Part shown: piece after piece, positions 37,750 to 46,648 of the stretch
Layout: the number at the start of each line of letters is the position of its first letter
Numbering within the stretch: the first letter of the stretch is position 1
Assembly: GCF_001423125.1 (NCBI RefSeq)
Contig: NZ_LMNW01000012.1
Coordinates: 248,656 to 312,655 of the forward strand
Reading direction: 5' to 3'
DNA length: 64,000 bases
Source of the DNA: Duganella sp. Leaf126
GTDB lineage: Bacteria; Pseudomonadota; Gammaproteobacteria; Burkholderiales; Burkholderiaceae_D
Position numbers and translations under genes: made by a program
The notes under the pieces: model-generated
Told to the model about the DNA's origin: nothing
Seen by the model: the letters and a program-made list of their open reading frames with translations, nothing else
Database searches by the model: none

Positions 37750-39747
37750 ATGACTGTTGAAACCTCCCTCGTCGTCCAGGCCTTGCCGTTTGCCTTGCTC
37801 GTGCTCGATGTTTCGCCCGAGTTCGTCATCGTGCACGCCTCGAACGAATACCTGGCCGCCACCGCCACCACGCGCGCGGAAATCATCGGACGACCGATGT
37901 TCGAGGCATTTCCGGCCGCCTCGGCCGATGCGGACGGCCCAGACCGCCTGCGTCATTCGCTGCAGGAAGTGGTGCGCACGCGCCGCATCCACACCATGGA
38001 TCTGCAGCGCTACGATGTGCCCGACCGCCAGGGCGGCGACTTCATCGTCAAATACTGGTTGCCGACCAACCTGCCGGTGCTGGGCCCGGACGGCCAGGTC
38101 AACGCCATCATCCACCGCGTGTACGACATGACGTCGCTGGTCCATGGCGACCACGGATTGCAGGCCGGCGATCCGGCCGAGCAGGTAAAACGGTCGTTCG
38201 AGGATTTGCGGCGCGTGATCGAGGTGGTCAAGGAAGGCGAACGGCGCCGCACGGCAGCCGAGGCGCGCGCGGTGGAAGCGGGCGAGCGGCTCGACCTGGC
38301 GGCGCAAGCTGCCGAGCTGGGCACTTTTTATTGCCCTATGCCGATGGACAAGATCTACTGGAACGATACCTGCAAGGAGCACTTTTTTGTCGCGCCCGAC
38401 GCCGAGATCGATTTCGACCTGTTCTACGACCGCATCCATCCGGACGACCGCGCCCACACGCGGGCGGCGGTGGAGGCGAGCGTGCGCGACAAGCGCGGCT
38501 ACGATGTCGAATACCGCGTGGTGGCGCCCGACGGGCGCGAGCGCTGGTTGCGCGCCAAGGGCCGGACCTATTTCGACGCGCTCGGCAAGCCCACGCGCTT
38601 CGACGGCATCACGCTCGACATCAGCCGCCAGAAGCAGGTGGAAACCGAACTGGCCCGCAGCAACCGGCAGAAGGACGAATTCCTGGCCATGCTGGCGCAC
38701 GAGCTGCGCAACCCGCTCGCGCCGATCAGCGCCGCCGCCGACCTGCTGGCCATGGCGCCGTCCGACCCGGCGCGCGTTGCTCGCATGAGCGAGGTGCTGT
38801 CGCGCCAGGCACGCCATATGTCCGGGATGCTCGACGACCTGCTCGACGTGTCGCGCGTGACGCGCGGCATGGTCGAGCTCGACCGCACGGTGGTGGACGC
38901 CAAGCACGTGGTCGCAGCCGCGCTGGAACAGGTGGCGCCGCTGATCGAGCAGCGCGGCCACCGCGTGCATACCGACATCACCCCTGAGAACACGCTGGTG
39001 CACGGCGACGAAAAACGGCTGGTCCAGGTGCTGGCCAACCTGCTCAACAACGCCGCCCGCTACACGCCGCTCAGCGGCAGCATCGACCTGGCCTTGCGGG
39101 TGGAGGCGGAGCAGGTCGCGATCGATGTCACCGACAACGGCGTCGGACTGGAGCCGGAACTGCTGCCGCGCATCTTCGAGCTGTTCGTGCAGGGTACGCG
39201 CACCCCGGACCGCGCCCAGGGCGGCCTGGGACTGGGGCTGGCGCTGGTGCGCAGCATGGTCGAACTGCACGCCGGCCGGGTGGCCGCCAGCAGTGCCGGC
39301 GCGGGCCGGGGCGCCACCTTCACCGTGTGGCTGCCGCGCCACCGGGTGTCGCCCACCGAGGCGCCGGCCCTTGTCAGCCACCGCCTGGACGCCGAGCGGC
39401 CGCTGCGCATCGTCGTGGTGGACGACAATGTCGATGCCGCCTGGACGCTGGCTACCTGCCTGCGCGCGATCGGCCATGACGTGGTCGAGATCAACCGGCC
39501 CGGCGAAGCGCTGGCCCTGCCGCCGGCGCAGACGCCGGACGTGTTCCTGCTCGACGTCGGCATGCCCGAAATGGATGGCCGCGAACTGGCGCGCCGCCTG
39601 CGCGCCCAGCCGCACACGGCAGCCACGCGCCTGATCGCGGTGACCGGCTACGCCAACCCCGGCGACGCCGATACGCCGTTCGACCACTACCTGGTCAAGC
39701 CGGTCGATCTGGCGGCGCTGGTGCGCATCCTCGGCCAGGCGAGCTGA
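37750..39747 (+). CDS. Hybrid PAS/histidine kinase with C-terminal receiver
   Basis: A 665-residue cytoplasmic hybrid kinase. PAS-like domains at about 8-125 and 180-295 (the second with the PAS_3 pattern YRVVAPDGRERWLRAKG), HisKA with H317 (FLAMLAHELRNPLAPI), a HATPase domain (NLLNNAARYTP, VTDNGVGLE, GGLGLGLALV), and a REC domain after about 545 (VVVDDNVDAA, phospho-acceptor in FLLDVGMPEMDG, Lys in YLVKPVD). Divergent from the ZIP gene. I prefer 37750; an ATG at 37711 would add 13 residues. It lacks transmembrane helices, so it senses an internal signal. Output partner unknown. Confidence 0.9.
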   Translation: MTVETSLVVQALPFALLVLDVSPEFVIVHASNEYLAATATTRAEIIGRPMFEAFPAASADADGPDRLRHSLQEVVRTRRIHTMDLQRYDVPDRQGGDFIVKYWLPTNLPVLGPDGQVNAIIHRVYDMTSLVHGDHGLQAGDPAEQVKRSFEDLRRVIEVVKEGERRRTAAEARAVEAGERLDLAAQAAELGTFYCPMPMDKIYWNDTCKEHFFVAPDAEIDFDLFYDRIHPDDRAHTRAAVEASVRDKRGYDVEYRVVAPDGRERWLRAKGRTYFDALGKPTRFDGITLDISRQKQVETELARSNRQKDEFLAMLAHELRNPLAPISAAADLLAMAPSDPARVARMSEVLSRQARHMSGMLDDLLDVSRVTRGMVELDRTVVDAKHVVAAALEQVAPLIEQRGHRVHTDITPENTLVHGDEKRLVQVLANLLNNAARYTPLSGSIDLALRVEAEQVAIDVTDNGVGLEPELLPRIFELFVQGTRTPDRAQGGLGLGLALVRSMVELHAGRVAASSAGAGRGATFTVWLPRHRVSPTEAPALVSHRLDAERPLRIVVVDDNVDAAWTLATCLRAIGHDVVEINRPGEALALPPAQTPDVFLLDVGMPEMDGRELARRLRAQPHTAATRLIAVTGYANPGDADTPFDHYLVKPVDLAALVRILGQAS

Positions 39748-39766
39748 GCTGACCGCCTGCGCGTGG

Positions 39767-40480
39767 CTAGATGCTGCGTTTGACCAGCAGGTTGCGGATT
39801 TCGCTGATGGCGTGGGCCGGATTGAGTCCCTTGGGGCAGACGTCGGTGCAGTTCATGATGGTGCGGCAGCGGAACAGCCGGTAGGCGTCGTCGAGGTCGT
39901 CGAGCCGCTGCTGGGTCGCTTCGTCGCGCGAGTCGGTGATGAAGCGGTAGGCCTGCAGCAGTCCGGCCGGACCGACGAAGCGGTCCGGGTTCCACCAGAA
40001 CGTGGGGCAGGCGGTGGTACAGCAGGCGCACAGGATGCATTCGTACAGGCCGTTCAACTGTTCGCGCTGCTCCTGGCTCTGCAGCCGCTCGCGTTCGGGC
40101 GGCGGATCGTTGTTGATCAGGTAGGGCTTGATCGAGTGGTACTGCAGCCAGAATTCGCTGAGGTCTACGATCAGGTCGCGCACCACCGGCACACCGGGAA
40201 GAGGGCGCAGCACGATCGGCTGCGCCAGCTCGCCGATGGTGGTGATGCAGGCCAGCCGGTTCTTGCCGTTGATGTTCATCGAATCCGAGCCGCACACGCC
40301 TTCGCGGCACGAGCGGCGGAACGACAGGCTGTCGTCGATGTGGTCCTTGATATGGTTGATCAGGTCGAGCACCATGGTGCCGCGGTAGCCTTCCACCACG
40401 TAGTCGCGCATGGCGGGGCGGCTGTCGGTGTCGGGGTCGTAGCGGTAGATCGACAGTCTGACCGCAGCGGGCCGGGTCAT
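39767..40480 (-). CDS. sdhB: Orphan succinate dehydrogenase/fumarate reductase iron-sulfur subunit
   Basis: A 237-residue SdhB-type protein. The [2Fe-2S] motif SCREGVCGSDSMNINGKNRLAC, the [4Fe-4S] set CILCACCTTACPTFWWNP, and the [3Fe-4S] set CRTIMNCTDVCPKG are complete. Normally it transfers electrons from SdhA to quinone within complex II. Here no sdhA, sdhC or sdhD is adjacent. Its start overlaps the stop of a short-chain dehydrogenase gene (ATGA). It may be a second copy that joins the main complex, or serve another flavoprotein. GGAGC precedes the ATG. The symbol reflects family, not proven function. Confidence 0.88.
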   Translation of the reverse strand: MTRPAAVRLSIYRYDPDTDSRPAMRDYVVEGYRGTMVLDLINHIKDHIDDSLSFRRSCREGVCGSDSMNINGKNRLACITTIGELAQPIVLRPLPGVPVVRDLIVDLSEFWLQYHSIKPYLINNDPPPERERLQSQEQREQLNGLYECILCACCTTACPTFWWNPDRFVGPAGLLQAYRFITDSRDEATQQRLDDLDDAYRLFRCRTIMNCTDVCPKGLNPAHAISEIRNLLVKRSI

Positions 40481-41517
40481 GATGCGCTCCGTGCACGCGT
40501 GCCGGCCACCGCAGTGCAGGCCGCATACGCGGCATATGCGGCGCCGCCCCACAGCAGCGCGGTCATCAGCGGTCCGGCCCGCAGCGACAGGCTGGTGTAG
40601 GGCGAGCGTTCGCAGACCGGTTGCTGCTGCAGGCCGCTGCGCTGCTGCAAGGCGTTGCCGCCGGATGCGTGCAGCGCGTCGCGGCGGTCGGGCAAGGCCG
40701 GGCGGTCGGACTGCTGCAGGCGGAACATGGTCGCCTCGGCCAGCCGGTCGAACAGGCGCGGCAGGTGGAAATTGCCGAGCGACATCAGCCGCGACGCGCC
40801 GCCGACATAGATGTCGCGCCGGCGGTGGCTGGCCGCATGCAGGATCGCCCGCGCCACCAGTTCTGGTGCGTACACGGGCGGGGGCACTTGCGGCTCGTGC
40901 GGCAGGTAGTTGCGCGCGTGCGCCGTGAACATCGTGTCGATTGCCGCAGGCTTGATCAGCGTGACCGAGATCGGTATCCGGTCCCGTTCGATTTCCATGC
41001 GCAGCGAATCGGTGAACCCCTTGACGGCGTGCTTGGACGCGGCGTACATGCCCTGCAAGGGCACGGCGCAGTCCGACAGTTCGCTGCCCAGGTTGATCAG
41101 CGCGCCGCCGCGATCGCGCATCTGCCTGAGCGCCTCCAGCGAGCCATGCACCACGCCCCAGAAATTGGTCTGGAACAGGCGCTGCCCGTCCTCCTCGCTG
41201 ACCTCTTCGTGACGGCCGAACATCGAGATGCCGGCATTGTTGACCCAGGTGTCGATGCGGCCGAAACGGGCGATTGCGGCCTGGCCCAGCTGCTCGACCT
41301 CGGTGCGCACGCCGACGTCGGTGGCCACGGTCAGTACGTCCGCGCCGCCCGCTTCGAGCTCGGCTGCAAGCTGCCGCAAGGCTGCGCCGTCGCGTGCAGC
41401 CAGCACCAGCGCCGCGCCTTCGGCGGCAGCCATGCGGGCGGTGGTCAGGCCGATGCCGCTGGTGGCGCCGGTAATGACCACCACCTGCGAGGCCAATGGT
41501 TTCAGAGACGCTTTCAT
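40477..41517 (-). CDS. SDR family oxidoreductase with C-terminal membrane helix
   Basis: A 346-residue short-chain dehydrogenase. Cofactor motif TGATSGIG at about 16-23, NNAG at about 92-95, and the YxxxK pair in GMYAASKHAVKG. The Rossmann core is followed by a C-terminal part ending in a hydrophobic Ala-rich helix (about 317-337), so the enzyme may be membrane-tethered. GGGAGCAG precedes the ATG. The stop overlaps the sdhB start. Substrate cannot be deduced. Confidence 0.87.
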   Translation of the reverse strand: MKASLKPLASQVVVITGATSGIGLTTARMAAAEGAALVLAARDGAALRQLAAELEAGGADVLTVATDVGVRTEVEQLGQAAIARFGRIDTWVNNAGISMFGRHEEVSEEDGQRLFQTNFWGVVHGSLEALRQMRDRGGALINLGSELSDCAVPLQGMYAASKHAVKGFTDSLRMEIERDRIPISVTLIKPAAIDTMFTAHARNYLPHEPQVPPPVYAPELVARAILHAASHRRRDIYVGGASRLMSLGNFHLPRLFDRLAEATMFRLQQSDRPALPDRRDALHASGGNALQQRSGLQQQPVCERSPYTSLSLRAGPLMTALLWGGAAYAAYAACTAVAGTRARSAS

Positions 41518-41720
41518 CGACTGCTCCCGTGGTAGGTGAACGTCGATTGTGGCAGCGGACGGGCCGGCGCGAGTAGGACGATGGCGCGCCGCCGGGTCGG
41601 ATGATGGCCGGCCGGTTTGCATCGTTTCCAGCGAGAATCCGACCTTCACAGTGGATGCACTCCTACAGGTAAGCGCTGTGCCCGGTGGAACAATAGGGTT
41701 TTCGCCGTCAAGGAGTCATC

Positions 41721-42107
41721 ATGTCCAAACATATTTTTGCGGCTGCACTCGGCGCCGCTGTCCTGTGCCTGGCGCCGCTGTCCCAGGCCCAGACCACCAC
41801 TCCCGTGCACCCGACCGGCAGCACCGGCGCCACGGCGTTCCAGCCCGAGGGGCAGAACAAGGCCGAGGCCGACGCCAACACGACCTCGGCAACCGACCAG
41901 GCCGGTAACGCCGGCATGCAGCAGAAGGCCAAGCCCGGCTTCGACAACAAGCCGCCCAAGGGCGCCAAGGCCGATTGCCACCGTCCGCAGGGCGGCGTGG
42001 ACGCCAGCGGCGGCGAAAACCTGACTGCCACCGGCAAGCACAACACGTCTTGCACGGGCAGCAAAGGCGGCAAGTCGGACAAGGCAGCCAAGCCGGCCAA
42101 GGGTTGA
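41721..42107 (+). CDS. Small exported protein of unknown function
   Basis: A 128-residue protein with a clear signal peptide (cleavage near AQA/Q, about residue 23), then a hydrophilic, Gly/Lys/Thr-rich chain with little predicted structure and two cysteines (near residues 85 and 111) that could form a disulfide. AAGGAG precedes the ATG. No family recognised. A perfect hairpin follows 12 bases after the stop. Confidence 0.7.
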   Translation: MSKHIFAAALGAAVLCLAPLSQAQTTTPVHPTGSTGATAFQPEGQNKAEADANTTSATDQAGNAGMQQKAKPGFDNKPPKGAKADCHRPQGGVDASGGENLTATGKHNTSCTGSKGGKSDKAAKPAKG

Positions 42108-42119
42108 TGGCCGAACACG

Positions 42120-42144
42120 GACAGGCGCGTGCACCGCGCCTGTC
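42120..42144 (+). terminator. Hairpin downstream of small exported protein
   Basis: A perfect 10-bp stem (GACAGGCGCG at 42120-42129 and CGCGCCTGTC at 42135-42144) with a 5-base loop. The following TAAGCTGG lacks a T-run, so termination is likely but not textbook. Confidence 0.55.
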
Positions 42145-42355
42145 GTAAGCTGGTCGATTGCGCCTGGTAAAAACTTGTTGTCGGGTTGCCCAGCACCGGA
42201 CCGGCAGGCTGTCACGTTGCAAGCGAACACGTCCAAAAACCGGCAAGTTCAAGGACCAAAATAAAGTCGTTGCATTATTGCCGAAACGTTAGATGCCACG
42301 CTTGTGTACGCCAATCATGGTGCGACAATCGGGGTCTTCTTCAAGGAGAATCACG

Positions 42356-42601
42356 ATGTCGAGCAGCCATACCTACCGTCCCGACCTGGTCTCGTCGGAA
42401 ATCGTCCAGACCGGCATCGAACTTGCCGATCAGCAGGGCCCGGAAAGCGCGGCCGCCTATCTGAGCGGGCGCGGCGTGCTGGAACCCGTCATTGCACGGG
42501 TGGTGTCCGAACCCACGCAGCGCCGTAACATGGGGCGTTTGCGCGGCAAGGACGACCACGCGCTGGCCGAAGAAGCGTCGCGCTATAAATTCATGTTGTA
42601 A
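42356..42601 (+). CDS. Small cytoplasmic protein of unknown function
   Basis: An 81-residue hydrophilic protein, no signal peptide. AAGGAG at a good distance before the ATG supports translation. The sequence is helical in character (SSEIVQTGIELADQQGPESAAAYL, then a basic RRNMGRLRGKD). No family recognised. Flanked by 248 bases upstream and 323 bases downstream without other genes. Confidence 0.65.
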   Translation: MSSSHTYRPDLVSSEIVQTGIELADQQGPESAAAYLSGRGVLEPVIARVVSEPTQRRNMGRLRGKDDHALAEEASRYKFML

Positions 42602-42777
42602 TGTTGTTGTCATGCCACGGTAGCCATCTGGCCTTGCGGCCCGATGGCGCCGTGGTTGCTTCTCCCGCCACGGGCGGGCCGCTGCTGCCGGCACCACCTG
42701 ACGCGCCAGCCATGTTGCGCTGCAAAACAGATTGCGCTTTACAAAATCCGGCATTGCGATAAAGTTCAGTCGGTAAT

Positions 42778-42789
42778 GATAACGCTAAC
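42778..42789. promoter_or_regulatory. Distal LacI/GntR-like operator
   Basis: GATAACGCTAAC, a degenerate version of the proximal palindrome, followed by the same bases TTCG. It matches the proximal 12 bases at 10 positions. Confidence 0.5.
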
Positions 42790-42876
42790 TTCGCCGCGCC
42801 CCGGCGCCGCAGGTTTTCCTTTCGCAATATGAAGCCGGATTCAGTTTATGTCAGCACAATGTGTAAAATTTAAAAT

Positions 42877-42888
42877 GTTAGCGCTAAC
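42877..42888. promoter_or_regulatory. Proximal LacI-family operator
   Basis: GTTAGCGCTAAC is a perfect 12-bp palindrome centred on GCGC, the form bound by LacI-family regulators of sugar acids. It lies 36 bases before the gluconokinase start. Confidence 0.7.
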
Positions 42889-42924
42889 TTCGGGTGCGAT
42901 CTTTCGCGCTGCCTGGGGCGCGCC

Positions 42925-43422
42925 ATGACGCCGGTGCGCTGGGTGGTGATGGGCGTGAGCGGTTGCGGCAAGAGCACGGTCGGTGCGGCGCTGGCCGCGC
43001 GCAATGGCGTGGGCTTCGTCGAGGGCGATGCGTTTCATCCGCAGGCCAATGTCGACAAGATGTCGGCCGGCCTGCCGCTCGACGACGACGACCGCGCCGG
43101 CTGGCTGCTGGCCCTGCAAGCGCAGCTGCGCCAGGCGGTCGAGCGCGGCGTGGGGCTGGTGGTATCGTGCTCGTCGCTCAAGCGCCGCTACCGCGACCTG
43201 TTGCGCGCCGGCGATCCGGCGCTGCGTTTTGCCCACCTCGACGGTCCGCGCGAACTGATCGCCGACCGCATGCACGCCCGGCCCGGCCACTACATGCCGC
43301 CGTCGCTGCTCGACAGCCAGTTGCGCGACCTGGAACCGCTGCAGGCGGACGAGGCCGGTGTGACGGTGCCGATCACGCTGGCGCTCGACGAGCAGATCGC
43401 ACGTATCGTTGCCAGCCGCTGA
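42925..43422 (+). CDS. gntK: Gluconokinase
   Basis: A 165-residue kinase that makes 6-phosphogluconate from gluconate. The P-loop GVSGCGKST is at about residues 10-18. The substrate region EGDAFHPQANVDKMSAGLPLDDDDRAGWL and the lid HARPGHYMPPSLLDSQL are diagnostic. Length is standard. Expression is probably controlled by the operators upstream, which are of the LacI/GntR type. It is followed at 124 bases by a TonB-dependent receptor. Confidence 0.95.
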   Translation: MTPVRWVVMGVSGCGKSTVGAALAARNGVGFVEGDAFHPQANVDKMSAGLPLDDDDRAGWLLALQAQLRQAVERGVGLVVSCSSLKRRYRDLLRAGDPALRFAHLDGPRELIADRMHARPGHYMPPSLLDSQLRDLEPLQADEAGVTVPITLALDEQIARIVASR

Positions 43423-43546
43423 TTCCAGTCGCCACCTCCCTGTTTCAAGCCGGTTCTGACGGACCGGCGGCCGTACCCGAACCACCGCAGCGGACCGTCA
43501 GATGTACCGCGCAGCCATCACAAAAACAAACAAGATCGGAGACACC

Positions 43547-46500
43547 ATGCACCATCCTACCCGCAATACCATCATGCGCCTGGCCGTTGCCAGCGCTTGC
43601 GGCTACCTGGGCCTGTCGGCGCTGCCGGCGCAGGCGCAACAGGCTGCTGCCGAGTTGCCGGCGGCGCCTGCCGCAGCGGCTCCGGTGGCGGCGCCGAGCC
43701 CGGCTGACCAAGCCCAAGTTCAGGCGCAGGCTGCGGACGCAGCCTCGACAGCGGTTGCCAGCGATGGCGCAGCAGGCGCCGCTGCAGCGGACGCCGCCGG
43801 ACCGGCGGCTGCGCTGCCGACGCAAAACGTGGTTACCGTCTCCGGTTCGCGCATTGCAGCGCGCGGCTTTACGCAACCGACGCCCACCACGTCGCTGGGC
43901 GCCGAAGACCTGGCCAAGACCGCCAAGCCCAACCTGTTCAACGCGATCGCCGAACTGCCGGCGCTGCAGGGCAGTACCGGCCGCACCACCAGCACCAACA
44001 GCACCAGCAGCGGGGTCCAGGGGCTGAGTTCGCTGAGCCTGCGCGGTCTCGGCCCGATCCGCACGTTGACCCTGCTCGACGGCCAGCGCGTGGTGGGCGC
44101 CAATGTCACCGGCGTCACCGACGTCAGCCAGTTCCCGCAGCTGCTGGTCAAACGGGTGGACGTGGTGACCGGCGGCGCGTCGGCGTCATACGGTTCGGAC
44201 GCCATCGGCGGCGTGGTCAACTTCATCACCGATAAAAAATTCGAGGGGTTCAAGGCCAATGTCGAAGGCGGCATGACCAAGTACCACGACGACAAGAACG
44301 GCACGCTGCAGGCAGCCTGGGGCAAGGCCTTCCTGGACGACCGCCTGCACGTGACGGCCAGCGCCGAGTACGGGCGCGAGAAGGGCATCGAGTCGCCGGG
44401 CTTCGGCGAGGTGGGACCGAACGGCCGCACCTGGTACAAAAACCCGGCATTCCAGATCCGCCCGCTGTCCCAGACCAACGATGGCAAGCCCCAGTACACG
44501 GCCATCGAGCATGCGCAGCAATACCAGTATGCGAAATACGGCCTGATCACCAACGGACCGCTGCAGGGCACGGCATTCGGCGTCAACGGCCAGCCGTACA
44601 AATTCAATTACGGCTCCAACGGCGTGCCGACCGGCACCGGCGCGGTGACCAACTGCGTCAATCCGTTCTGCATAGGCGGCGACCTGAGCGGTAGTGTCGG
44701 CGCCGGCACCAACCTGGCCATGGATTTGACGCGGCAGGTGGCCTACACCCGGGTGGGCTTCGATCTCACGCCCGAGCACGAAATCTATTTCACCGCCAAT
44801 TACGGCAAGGTCAAATCGCAGTTCTCGCCCAACCCGGGCGCGGCCAAGAATGCCAACCTGAATATTTCCTGCGACAACCCCTACCTGCCGGCGTCGATCG
44901 TTGCCGCTTGCGCGGCCAACAACATCACCAGCTTCCAGTACGGTACGGCCAACGCGGTGTTCCCGGAAAACATCAATGTGCACCCGACGCGGGAAATGAA
45001 ACGCGTCGTCGTCGGCGCCAACGGCAAGTTCCAGCTGGCGGGCAAGGAATGGTCGTACGACACCTATGCCGAGCATGGCGTCAACCGCACCGACATCATC
45101 GTCCACGACATGACGCTCAATGCGCGCTACAACGCCGCCATCGACGCCGTGCGCGCGCCGGACGGCAGCATCGTCTGCCGTAACGCGGTGGCGGCGGCGT
45201 CCGGCTGCCGGCCGTTCAACATCATCGGCGACGTGCCGGTGGACCAGGCGGCCTGGCGTTACATCGCGCCCGAAAACGGTCCGCAGCAGCACACGCGCCA
45301 GACCCAGGATGTGGCCAGCATCAACTTCAACGGCGAGATCTTCTCGTCGTGGGCCGGACCGATCGCGATGGCCACCGGTGCCGAATACCGCCGCGAACAT
45401 TACAAGGTGACCGGCGACCCTTACGGCAACGGCATCTTTGCCGACAGCCCCAACACTGCCGACTATCCGGCCGACCCGCTGCTGAACACGGCGGTGGGCA
45501 ATAACTGGTACGCGGGCAACTATCACAACGCCCAGGGCACGTACAACGTCAAGGAAGCGTATGTCGAACTGAACGTGCCGGTGCTCAAGTCGGCCACCTG
45601 GGGCGAGGCCAACGTCAACCTGGCCGACCGTCATACCAGGTACAGCACCTCGGGCAACGTGGAAAGCTGGAAGCTCGGCGCCAACTGGAAGACCGGCCTG
45701 GACGGCTGGCGCCTGCGCGCGGTCACGTCCAAGGACGTGCGCGCGCCCAACCTGAGCGAACTGTATGCGGCCCAGGTGGTGGTCAACAACGTGGTCCAGT
45801 CCCAGGGCAACACGGTCGCGATCCAGCAGCGCACGGTCGGCAACACCCGCCTGCGTCCCGAGATCGCGCGCAACACCATCTTTGGCGTGGTGCTGACCCA
45901 GCCATCGTGGGCGCCCGGTTTCTCGGCCTCGATCGACTACTTCGACATCAAGGTCAAGGGCGTGATTTCGGCGCTGACGGCGCAGCAGGAGGTGGACCTG
46001 TGCGCTGCCGGTAACCAGGAGATCTGCGGCGCGGTGTCGCTCAACAATCCCGTCTCCACCAATAACTTCGTGACGGTCCAGGCATTCAACCTCGCTGCGC
46101 TGCGCAGCAAGGGCTATGACCTGGAAGGCTCGTACCGGATGAACCTGAAAGACTGGGGCGCGCCGGGCCGCCTGACCTTGCGCGCGCTGGTCACCCGCAA
46201 CATCAGCTTCCTGACCGATCCTGGCGTGGTGGGCACCATCCCGTCCGAAGGCGCGGGCGCCAACCTCGGCTCGACGCCGCGCTGGAAAGGCCTGGCGTCG
46301 CAGTCGTGGGACACCGACCAGTTCAGCCTGACCCTGGCCCAGCGCTGGATCAGCAAGGGTGTGTACAGCAACGAGTACATCGAGTGCCAGACCAACTGCC
46401 CGGTCTCGACCCTGATCCATCCGACCATCGCCGACAACAAGATGAAGGGCGCGTTCTACGTCGACCTGGGCGGCAGCTACAAGTTTTCCGACAAGCTGAC

Positions 46501-46639
46501 CGGCTTCTTCAAGGTCGACAACATCGGCAACGTCAGCCCGGCGGCTGCGCCCCAGGCCAACCTCAGCTTCGGCATCAACCCGGTGCTGTACGATGTGCTG
46601 GGCCGCGTGTACCGCGCCGGCTTGCGCTACAACTTCTGA
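43547..46639 (+). CDS. Large TonB-dependent receptor (carbohydrate type)
   Basis: A 1030-residue receptor. Signal peptide (about 1-32), then a long Ala/Pro-rich linker (about 33-92) before the TonB box VVTVSGSRI. The plug shows LRGLGPIRTLTLLDGQRVV and ASYGSDAIGGVVNF. The barrel ends YRAGLRYNF with a terminal Phe. Size and GSDAIGG motif are typical of receptors for oligosaccharides. GGAG precedes the ATG at 43547. It lies between gluconokinase and an esterase, so it may take up a plant-wall oligosaccharide or sugar acid. Substrate is inferred only. Confidence 0.92.
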   Translation: MHHPTRNTIMRLAVASACGYLGLSALPAQAQQAAAELPAAPAAAAPVAAPSPADQAQVQAQAADAASTAVASDGAAGAAAADAAGPAAALPTQNVVTVSGSRIAARGFTQPTPTTSLGAEDLAKTAKPNLFNAIAELPALQGSTGRTTSTNSTSSGVQGLSSLSLRGLGPIRTLTLLDGQRVVGANVTGVTDVSQFPQLLVKRVDVVTGGASASYGSDAIGGVVNFITDKKFEGFKANVEGGMTKYHDDKNGTLQAAWGKAFLDDRLHVTASAEYGREKGIESPGFGEVGPNGRTWYKNPAFQIRPLSQTNDGKPQYTAIEHAQQYQYAKYGLITNGPLQGTAFGVNGQPYKFNYGSNGVPTGTGAVTNCVNPFCIGGDLSGSVGAGTNLAMDLTRQVAYTRVGFDLTPEHEIYFTANYGKVKSQFSPNPGAAKNANLNISCDNPYLPASIVAACAANNITSFQYGTANAVFPENINVHPTREMKRVVVGANGKFQLAGKEWSYDTYAEHGVNRTDIIVHDMTLNARYNAAIDAVRAPDGSIVCRNAVAAASGCRPFNIIGDVPVDQAAWRYIAPENGPQQHTRQTQDVASINFNGEIFSSWAGPIAMATGAEYRREHYKVTGDPYGNGIFADSPNTADYPADPLLNTAVGNNWYAGNYHNAQGTYNVKEAYVELNVPVLKSATWGEANVNLADRHTRYSTSGNVESWKLGANWKTGLDGWRLRAVTSKDVRAPNLSELYAAQVVVNNVVQSQGNTVAIQQRTVGNTRLRPEIARNTIFGVVLTQPSWAPGFSASIDYFDIKVKGVISALTAQQEVDLCAAGNQEICGAVSLNNPVSTNNFVTVQAFNLAALRSKGYDLEGSYRMNLKDWGAPGRLTLRALVTRNISFLTDPGVVGTIPSEGAGANLGSTPRWKGLASQSWDTDQFSLTLAQRWISKGVYSNEYIECQTNCPVSTLIHPTIADNKMKGAFYVDLGGSYKFSDKLTGFFKVDNIGNVSPAAAPQANLSFGINPVLYDVLGRVYRAGLRYNF

Positions 46640-46648
46640 GGAGGCGCG

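Larger units (their letters stand above)
42602..42924. promoter_or_regulatory. Regulatory region of the gluconokinase operon
   Basis: These 323 bases hold no gene. Two related palindromic sites lie at 42778-42789 and 42877-42888, described separately. They are about 99 bases apart, compatible with repression by DNA looping. Confidence 0.6.
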
